Source of the DNA: Lutibacter agarilyticus
Lineage (GTDB): Bacteria > Bacteroidota > Bacteroidia > Flavobacteriales > Flavobacteriaceae
Assembly (NCBI RefSeq): GCF_900188235.1
Contig: NZ_FZNT01000001.1
Span: 1 to 64,000 of the forward strand
Reading direction: 5' to 3'
Length of the DNA: 64,000 nucleotides
The translations under genes and the position numbers were made by a program. The notes under the pieces are model-generated. The model made no database searches. It saw only the letters and a list, made by a program, of their open reading frames with translations, and was not told the DNA's origin. Position 1 is the first letter of the stretch, and each line of letters begins with the position of its first letter. Positions 8,838-14,650 of the stretch are shown piece after piece.

Positions 8838-9911
8838 CTAATTAAACAATTTCTTTTTATGCTCTCTATAAACTCTTTTTCTATCTGTAAGAATATCACT
8901 TCTATAGTCTTTATTAAGAATGAATAGCCTTGAACGGTTGAGTAAAAATTTTGTGTAATCTATGTAAAATAAGAATCCATGACACATATTAAAATACCAT
9001 AGGTGTTTTATTTTAAATTTAAACAATGCTAAGTATAGTTGAGTCTTTAAACTGGTTGGTTTGAAATTGATTTCTTTAAAAAAAAGGGAATGCCTCAAAA
9101 AATACTTGTCAAATATGGGTGTGGAATAATTGGATTGAATGTTTATTGTAGGGTGCTCTCTTAATATCAGACACGTATCATAGGCCATTCTGAAATTTAA
9201 GTAATTATAATAATTTCCTAGGTCATTTATTTGCAGGTTGAGTACATTGTGCTCTAATAAGTGTGTTGAAAGTGGAATAGAAATACCTTGAACAACTCTT
9301 TTGTTTTTTAATATTTCAGAAGGGATTAAATAATTAAAATAAGGTTTTTTTAAAACTTCCTTATGAATTTCAATTGCTGCTAAGGCTGTTTTTTTTACCA
9401 ACCTAGGAAGATGTCTGGACTCAAAAAGAGTTGCTCTAAGACGAATGTCTTCAAGGTTGCCATAATTGATGGTTTTAATTAATTCATAGGCTTCTTGTAC
9501 CTGATTTGAAGCTACTAATACATCTATATCACCAACCATACGTTCTCCAAGATCTTTGTAATAGTTGCCTGCCAATAAAGCCGTTCCTTTTAAAAATACA
9601 TGGTCTATATGATGATTGTTAAATAATTGGCTAATTTCGTTGACTTCGTTTAAAATTTCGAGGTTTCTATTGCGATTGATGGTTGTAATTTCTTCCAAAT
9701 ACTCAAGCAGATCTTCAGGTAAACAATTCAATAATTGTTTTTCTTTAAGCCTGCAGTAAATGGCAGGTAGCACCAAGTGACGACTCCCAATTTTTACAAT
9801 AGCATCCCAATTAAAGTTTTCTTCTTGTAATGTGAATTTTAATAATTGCGTAGCACTTTTAAAACTTAAAATAGCTCCAATAATTTCTAAGGTATTTTGT
9901 TGTGTACTCAT
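8838..9911 (-). CDS. NTP_transf_5-type nucleotidyltransferase family protein
   Basis: 357 aa matching the uncharacterised nucleotidyltransferase family often called NTP_transf_5. The fold signature is LKGTALLAGNYY (Lys108-Gly109) followed by GERMVGDIDVLV, where Asp128 and Asp130 are the likely metal-binding pair. No signal peptide or TM segment is seen. Members of this family recur beside HPr-kinase-like and PqqD-like genes in peptide-modification and exosortase-type loci. Here it is the last gene of a minus-strand island with three leader-type mini-proteins and an HPrK-like kinase, so a role in modifying those peptides is a reasonable inference. Substrate is unknown. Confidence 0.8.
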   Translation of the reverse strand: MSTQQNTLEIIGAILSFKSATQLLKFTLQEENFNWDAIVKIGSRHLVLPAIYCRLKEKQLLNCLPEDLLEYLEEITTINRNRNLEILNEVNEISQLFNNHHIDHVFLKGTALLAGNYYKDLGERMVGDIDVLVASNQVQEAYELIKTINYGNLEDIRLRATLFESRHLPRLVKKTALAAIEIHKEVLKKPYFNYLIPSEILKNKRVVQGISIPLSTHLLEHNVLNLQINDLGNYYNYLNFRMAYDTCLILREHPTINIQSNYSTPIFDKYFLRHSLFFKEINFKPTSLKTQLYLALFKFKIKHLWYFNMCHGFLFYIDYTKFLLNRSRLFILNKDYRSDILTDRKRVYREHKKKLFN

Positions 9912-10012
9912 TACATTTGTTCAAATAGTGAATTTTATTGTTATGAAGGCTAAAATACTTTATCAAAAAAATCAATAAAGTTTACATAAGAAACTTGTAT
10001 TTTTAACTAAAT

Positions 10013-10177
10013 TTAATGTCCGTCTGGATCGTTTCCTGGACCACTAAGAGGAGAATTTGCGTGTGCTTTTTTAGGGTTTAATATTAAAAAAGTTCCTGCA
10101 GCAGTTAATGCTGCATATTTACCCATTTTTTGAAGGGCTTCTTTACGTGTAATTTTGTTGCTATTGGAGTTCTTCAT
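10013..10177 (-). CDS. Leader-type mini-protein, copy 1 (54 aa; variable tail NSPLSGPGNDPDGH)
   Basis: The gene is 54 codons. The N-terminus holds a Tat-like or RiPP-leader-like segment: ITRKEALQKMG, a hydrophobic stretch AALTAAGTFLIL, then NPKKAHA. A 14-residue Asp/Pro/Gly-rich tail follows. Over 32 residues the leader is identical to copy 3 although 13 codons differ, all synonymously, so it is a real protein under selection. AHA before Asn/Gln fits a signal-peptidase AxA site, which would release just the tail. An upstream in-frame extension exists, but the Met used here matches the starts of the other copies. It lies between the kinase remnant and the nucleotidyltransferase gene. No named family is recognised with certainty. 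Confidence 0.8.
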   Translation of the reverse strand: MKNSNSNKITRKEALQKMGKYAALTAAGTFLILNPKKAHANSPLSGPGNDPDGH

Positions 10178-10241
10178 TTCGTGACAAATATAAAAAAATA
10201 GTTGATATTTCATTAAATTGAAACAGTTACTTTTTAAATAA

Positions 10242-10614
10242 CTTAATTACTAAATAATTTGTTAAAAATTTCTACAGCTTTATTATTATCGCTATAGTTT
10301 AATTCATAATACGATAGATTTTCTAGCCAATTTAAAACTGTTTGGCATTTTTGTGCTGAGGAGAAACCCAAGAATCTGGAATTAATGTTTGCAACACTTT
10401 ATCGACACCTGTTTTAATTAAAGTTGTAGGCGTAAGATAGTTATATTTTATAGATACAATTTTTGTGCAGGGTAGGTGTTGGATGGTATTTTCAACATGT
10501 TGCTGTGGAGGAATGTATTTAAGCAGTCCTTTTTTTGTACCACTATCAAAGCTATCAAGTTTATTAAAATGGGGAATATAATTTGTTAGCATTTCAAAAG
10601 CACCTTGTTTTATT
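10242..10614 (-). pseudogene. Truncated, frameshifted HPrK-like kinase remnant
   Basis: Near-identical to the 3' third of the intact kinase gene at 13202-14344, covering its residues from about 258 to the end. The Walker A loop and everything upstream are missing. A single A is lost from an A-run near 10333 (AAAA against AAAAA in the intact copy), shifting the last 30 codons out of frame. Homology stops abruptly at 10614, exactly where a 22-bp perfect inverted repeat begins. An 86-codon open frame from an internal Met remains but lacks all nucleotide-binding residues. It is a recent duplicate that has decayed. Confidence 0.88.
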
Positions 10615-10663
10615 ATAAATCCTACATTGATTATTCGCTTAGAATAATCAATGTAGGATTTAT
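10615..10663. repeat. Perfect 22-bp inverted repeat (hairpin) at the kinase-remnant breakpoint
   Basis: Arms 10615-10636 and 10642-10663 are exact reverse complements with a 5-base GCTTA loop. No T-run follows on either strand, so it is not a canonical terminator. It abuts the truncation point of the kinase remnant, at the place where copy 3's cassette instead has an ordinary terminator and the kinase start. It may mark the deletion junction or a vanished mobile element. Confidence 0.85.
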
Positions 10664-10750
10664 GTAATTGTTGTTGTTTGCCTATCCAATAGGTAATTTT
10701 TTAGCATCTATTGAATCGAGGTTATATACTTTATAATACCAGAAGGTTTA

Positions 10751-10909
10751 CTAGCGAACAGGATCTCCACCTGGATCATTAGGGTTTGATTGCGCGTGGG
10801 CTTTTTTAGGATTTAATATTAAAAAAGTTCCAGCAGCAGTTAAAGCTGCATATTTCCCCATTTTTTTGATGGCTTCTTTACGAGTTATTTGGTCATTGTT
10901 TTTTTTCAT
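10751..10909 (-). CDS. Leader-type mini-protein, copy 2 (52 aa; variable tail QSNPNDPGGDPVR)
   Basis: Begins MKKNNDQITRKEAIKKMG and shares the hydrophobic AALTAAGTFLIL and NPKKAHA leader with copies 1 and 3; only two leader residues differ in the common region (Ile for Leu, Lys for Gln). The 13-residue tail after AHA is unrelated in order but again rich in Asp, Pro and Gly, and keeps Ser at the second position. It starts 43 bases after the stop of the 657-aa T9SS protein and is probably co-transcribed with it. The perfect hairpin and the kinase remnant follow. Confidence 0.8.
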   Translation of the reverse strand: MKKNNDQITRKEAIKKMGKYAALTAAGTFLILNPKKAHAQSNPNDPGGDPVR

Positions 10910-10952
10910 TGCTATAAATTTCAAAAATGAATAGTTAGTTTGTTTTTAATAA

Positions 10953-12926
10953 TTATTGAATAATTACTTTTTTGGTTCTAAAAATACTGTTGCTCTTAAT
11001 TTGCACAATGTAAATACCAGTATTAAAACCAGTAACATCAATTTGTGTATTGTTACTGTTTTGCTCTAATGTTTGTGAATACACCTTTCTACCTTGTATA
11101 TCAAATAAATTAACTGTAGCAATATCAGTTATTTGTCCTTTTACAAAAAGAGCTTTTTCCATAGATGAAGTATAAATTTCTAAACTGTTTAATTTTTCTA
11201 ATTCTTCTTCTACACCTAATACTTTTGAAGATTTAAAACTTACAAAAAAACGACCTGTATCGGTTAAATTTTCGGTTGCAGTAAATTTATAATCAACTTC
11301 ATTCAGTAAAGTTAAATCGCCAGTTACATTGTCTTCTAAATAAACAAAGATCCCGCTTGGTAAAGTCGAAGAAGCAATACTTACGGTAACTTCTTTACCT
11401 GCAGTTGTATTGATGCCCAAAGGCACATTGATATTGTCAACATCAGTTGGATTTAAAGATTGAATTGCGATTGCTTTTCCTGTATTGTCTTCAACCAAAT
11501 GTGAGTACACTGAAAATTCAGGTGTGATAGTTTCATACAAAGCGGCATCATAACCAGAGTCTAAGCCTAAAGTGGCATTATCATTAAAATAGAAAGCTGT
11601 TTTAAAAGTAGTTGAAGCATCACTTATTTGAATTTTAGCATTGGTATTGCTTAACGTACTAGAAGCTTTTACAGCTTTACCAGCAATAAAATCATCAGAA
11701 GAACCCGTTTTTCTCATAGCAGGTGTAAATTGAACTGCACCACCAGCGGAAGCAGATCTTACATAAAACCCCTGTCCTGGAGCAAAAAGTTCAGTTATTG
11801 AAGTGTCATCAATAGTAGCTTGATTCCAAATAGTCCAGCCGCTTCCATTGTATCCATAAATGGCTTGATAAGCACCTGTTTCAAATAAGGTTTTGTTTGT
11901 TGAAAAGAAAGTTGCAAAATCTAAATATGAAGGATATGGATTTCCAATTAAATTCCAAGGGCTTCCAGCTCCTACATTAATAGGAGCAGGTACTGTACCA
12001 GAGTTAACAGTTCCGCTAAAAGTTAATGTACCACCTGTTTCGGTAGCTGACCTAAACCCTTTACCACTCTCAATTATTGTTGTTGCATTTGTGGTAGTTA
12101 GGTAATTTTCATAGGCGTCTGTAGCATTATTAAAAGGAGCAAACGCTCTAATATCTCCAGAAGCTGTTAAATTACTATTAGCCGTTGCAAAATCTCCAAA
12201 ATTTTGTCCTGAAACTGGTGGAGAAACTAAATCGTTTCCACCAGTGGTTCCTGAACCTTTAACATTTGTATAACGTTTGTAATCTACATTACCCGTACAG
12301 GTTCCTTCAACAATTAGACTTGAGTAGCTTGCAGCTGTTGATTCTAAAGTTAATAATCCATCTTGCGTTAAGTTACCTGTTATTGTTAAACTTTGTCCTG
12401 TATTAACAGTTAGGTTACCGGCTGCTGTTACGGTAAGAGTTTTAATTGTTGGATTTGTGTTTACAGTAACATTATTTGCTATCGATACAGCATAATCGCC
12501 AGATGAAGGCAAAACCCCTCTTAACCATATGCTTGTATCTTCCCAGTTTCCATCTGCTTTAGTTGAAGGTACAATAGGAATTTGTGCAGTAATACTACTA
12601 ACTCCCTCATATTGAGAATTAATACTTGCATTGGTGCCGGGCACTAAAACACCAACAAGCGCAGGCCAACTTCCCAAATTAATAGTTTGAGAACCACTGG
12701 CGGTAGTAACACCATTAAAGGTATATCCTGCAACTTGAACTCCATTGGCATCTTTTAATTGGTTAAAAATTTTTTTCCCTGGGATTACATTAGACCAAGT
12801 AACTTCATAAGATAAAAGACCTTTTCCACTAGGGTCAATCTCAACAGGAAGAGAAGTATAAGATATGGTTTGTGAGAATAATATTGATGTTGTGAACATC
12901 AATGCTAAGAGTAGTAATTTTTTCAT
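10953..12926 (-). CDS. T9SS-sorted surface protein (657 aa)
   Basis: Secreted protein with a signal peptide (MKKLLLLALMFTTSILFSQ) and a C-terminal type A sorting domain ending GIYIVQIKSNSIFRTKKVII, which directs export by the type IX system. The middle contains Gly/Thr/Ser-rich beta segments (LTVNTGQSLTITGNL), a WNLIGNPYPSYLDF motif and LFAPGQGFYV. These are shared with the 970-aa paralogue at 14651-17563. The N-terminal 130 residues differ between the two. It is followed directly by leader-peptide copy 2. No catalytic motif is recognised; an adhesin or structural role is likely but unproven. Confidence 0.85.
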   Translation of the reverse strand: MKKLLLLALMFTTSILFSQTISYTSLPVEIDPSGKGLLSYEVTWSNVIPGKKIFNQLKDANGVQVAGYTFNGVTTASGSQTINLGSWPALVGVLVPGTNASINSQYEGVSSITAQIPIVPSTKADGNWEDTSIWLRGVLPSSGDYAVSIANNVTVNTNPTIKTLTVTAAGNLTVNTGQSLTITGNLTQDGLLTLESTAASYSSLIVEGTCTGNVDYKRYTNVKGSGTTGGNDLVSPPVSGQNFGDFATANSNLTASGDIRAFAPFNNATDAYENYLTTTNATTIIESGKGFRSATETGGTLTFSGTVNSGTVPAPINVGAGSPWNLIGNPYPSYLDFATFFSTNKTLFETGAYQAIYGYNGSGWTIWNQATIDDTSITELFAPGQGFYVRSASAGGAVQFTPAMRKTGSSDDFIAGKAVKASSTLSNTNAKIQISDASTTFKTAFYFNDNATLGLDSGYDAALYETITPEFSVYSHLVEDNTGKAIAIQSLNPTDVDNINVPLGINTTAGKEVTVSIASSTLPSGIFVYLEDNVTGDLTLLNEVDYKFTATENLTDTGRFFVSFKSSKVLGVEEELEKLNSLEIYTSSMEKALFVKGQITDIATVNLFDIQGRKVYSQTLEQNSNNTQIDVTGFNTGIYIVQIKSNSIFRTKKVIIQ

Positions 12927-12958
12927 TTCGATAATTTTAGTTTTAAGTTGATAGACGT

Positions 12959-12966
12959 CAAATATA
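12959..12966 (-). promoter_or_regulatory. Candidate -7 promoter element for the 657-aa T9SS protein
   Basis: The minus strand reads TATATTTG, a perfect TAnnTTTG, 32 bases upstream of the ATG. No clear TTTG is found at the -33 position. It would give a short 5' leader and an independent transcript after the kinase terminator. Confidence 0.45.
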
Positions 12967-13141
12967 TAATTTTGAATGATTTAATCGTTAATTGATTGAT
13001 TTTAAATGTGTAACGTATAGTTTAATTAGTAGAACAAATGGTTTTTATTGAGACGATTCAATTATATACAATAGAAAATCACACAAAAGTTTAGCAGCTT
13101 ATTTATGTGTAAACCAACTCAAATTTTTTTTTTATATAAAT

Positions 13142-13173
13142 AAAAAAATCTCACTAAAATTTTTAGTGAGATC
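13142..13173 (-). terminator. Intrinsic terminator after the HPrK-like kinase
   Basis: On the minus strand the sequence ATCTCACTAAAA pairs with TTTTAGTGAGAT and is followed by a T-run (AAAAAAA on the plus strand). It lies 28 bases beyond the kinase stop and separates the two cassettes. Confidence 0.8.
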
Positions 13174-13201
13174 TAACTAGGGTGGCTTCATTTAATGAGT
13201 G

Positions 13202-14344
13202 TTAATTACTGAATAGCTGTTTAAAAAATTCTATAGCTTTATTATTATCGCTATAGTTTAATTCATAATACGATAGATTTTCTAGCCAATTTAAAAACTG
13301 TTTGGCATTTTTGTGCTGAGGAGAAACCCAAGAATCTGGGATTAAAGTTTGTAATACTTTATCGGCACCTGTTTTAATTAAGCTTGTTGATGCAAGGCTA
13401 TCATATTTTACATAAACAATTTTTGTGCAGGGTAGGTGTTGGATGGTATTTTCAAAATGTTGTTGTGGAGGAATGTATTTAAGCAGTCCTTTTTTTGTAC
13501 CACTATCAAAGCTATCAAATTTATTAAAATGGGGAATATAATTTGTTAGCATTTCAAAAGCACCTTGTTTTATTGAAATTGCAGCAGGATAATGATAAAC
13601 TTCTTTATTTTTAGAAAGTATAGGTGTAATATCATCGGCCATTAAATCCAGTCCACTAGCCATTAATAATGAACAAAATGTACTTTTACCATTGCCACTA
13701 TCACCAACCAACATAATGGCTTCTTTACCGTTTGAAACTGTTGAAGCATGGAAAGTTCCCAACCAATCGTGTTCTTTTGTATTATGGAGCACACATAATA
13801 GCTCCATAACAAAACGTCCTTGTAATAAATGGTAATTTGTTGGTTCGTATGAACCTATAAATTTTTCGTTTTTAAAAAGGTGTAAGTTATTATGTTGTTC
13901 ATAAATATCAAAAATGGTGGTTTTCTTATTTTTTGAAATTCCACATAAATGCATTAATTGTGGATGAATGTATTGCTTTATTTTTTCAGAAGAAAAATAG
14001 ATTTCAACTGTGTGCTTATTTATTTGATAACTTTCTTTATAGTTTCTATAGCTGTTATCAAATTCATTTTCTTTAGCCTCATTTAAAGAAAGCGGCTTGT
14101 TTTGTTCTTCTAAAAACAATGAAATGTCGTTATAAATAGCTTCAGCCTCTAAATTTTCATTTTTAAGTTTCTCTGTACTAGCAACTTTAAATATAAAATC
14201 GGATTTATTTTTAGCTGTAAAATAATTTGTTAAATAGTTATTTAATACTTCGTTAATAATGATGTAGCTATTCGATTTTTGAAACCAATGTATAAAGTGT
14301 TGATCTATAATTTGAGAATATGTTGGTGCTAAATTATTTTTCAT
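13202..14344 (-). CDS. HPr-kinase-like (HprK-related) P-loop kinase
   Basis: 380 aa. The C-terminal half resembles HPr serine kinase: FHAS (His199), Walker A GDSGNGKST at 214-222, and LMADDITPI with Asp237-238. The N-terminal half is not recognised. Canonical HprK phosphorylates HPr, but standalone relatives of this type accompany PqqD-like or nucleotidyltransferase proteins, and in some lasso-peptide clusters phosphorylate the precursor peptide. Here it lies 114 bases downstream of leader-peptide copy 3, behind a terminator that should limit read-through. A candidate function is phosphorylation of the peptides, which all have Ser just after AHA[QN]. That is inference. Confidence 0.78.
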   Translation of the reverse strand: MKNNLAPTYSQIIDQHFIHWFQKSNSYIIINEVLNNYLTNYFTAKNKSDFIFKVASTEKLKNENLEAEAIYNDISLFLEEQNKPLSLNEAKENEFDNSYRNYKESYQINKHTVEIYFSSEKIKQYIHPQLMHLCGISKNKKTTIFDIYEQHNNLHLFKNEKFIGSYEPTNYHLLQGRFVMELLCVLHNTKEHDWLGTFHASTVSNGKEAIMLVGDSGNGKSTFCSLLMASGLDLMADDITPILSKNKEVYHYPAAISIKQGAFEMLTNYIPHFNKFDSFDSGTKKGLLKYIPPQQHFENTIQHLPCTKIVYVKYDSLASTSLIKTGADKVLQTLIPDSWVSPQHKNAKQFLNWLENLSYYELNYSDNNKAIEFFKQLFSN

Positions 14345-14400
14345 ATAAGTAAGTGAAATCTATGTAAACTAGTATTGAATTTTAATTATTGGTGTAAAAG

Positions 14401-14436
14401 TACAAAAAAACCTTACTGATACATTCAATAAGGTTT
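14401..14436 (-). terminator. Intrinsic terminator between leader-peptide copy 3 and the kinase
   Basis: On the minus strand AAACCTTA (14436-14429) pairs with TAAGGTTT (14415-14408) across a 13-base loop, followed by T7. It sits 22 bases after the peptide stop and 57 before the kinase start, so it could set a high peptide-to-kinase ratio. Confidence 0.75.
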
Positions 14437-14458
14437 AAGTTGGTTTTGTTTTATAATT

Positions 14459-14623
14459 TTAGAATCCACCACGTGGATCTTCAGGATCATCAGTAGATTG
14501 CGCATGTGCTTTTTTGGGATTTAAAATAAGAAAAGTACCTGCAGCTGTTAAAGCAGCATATTTCCCCATTTTTTGTAATGCTTCTTTACGTGTAATTTTA
14601 TTGTTATTTGTTTGCTTCTTCAT
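14459..14623 (-). CDS. Leader-type mini-protein, copy 3 (54 aa; variable tail QSTDDPEDPRGGF)
   Basis: Starts MKKQTNNNKITRKEALQKMG and continues with the same hydrophobic segment and NPKKAHA as copies 1 and 2. The tail after AHA is 13 residues, acidic, with Pro and Gly. It starts 27 bases after the T9SS 970-aa gene stop, the same order as in the copy-2 cassette. The TRKEALQK basic/hydrophobic arrangement resembles a relaxed (Arg-Lys) Tat signal or a RiPP leader. Neither reading can be settled by sequence alone. Confidence 0.82.
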   Translation of the reverse strand: MKKQTNNNKITRKEALQKMGKYAALTAAGTFLILNPKKAHAQSTDDPEDPRGGF

Positions 14624-14650
14624 TGGTCGCTATATTTCAGAAAGTAAAAA

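Noticed and set aside
10332-10592. An 86-codon open frame on the minus strand taken as an independent small gene
   Set aside because: It is an internal piece of the kinase duplicate, lacking the start, the Walker A loop and the correct C-terminal frame.
11893-12105. Plus-strand frame inside the T9SS protein gene
   Set aside because: It is the antisense shadow of a well-supported long coding sequence.
10013-14623. Classifying the mini-proteins as lasso-peptide precursors
   Set aside because: No transglutaminase-like protease, asparagine-synthetase-like cyclase or PqqD-like protein is encoded nearby, and the tails lack the usual Gly1 and ring Asp/Glu spacing after the cleavage site.
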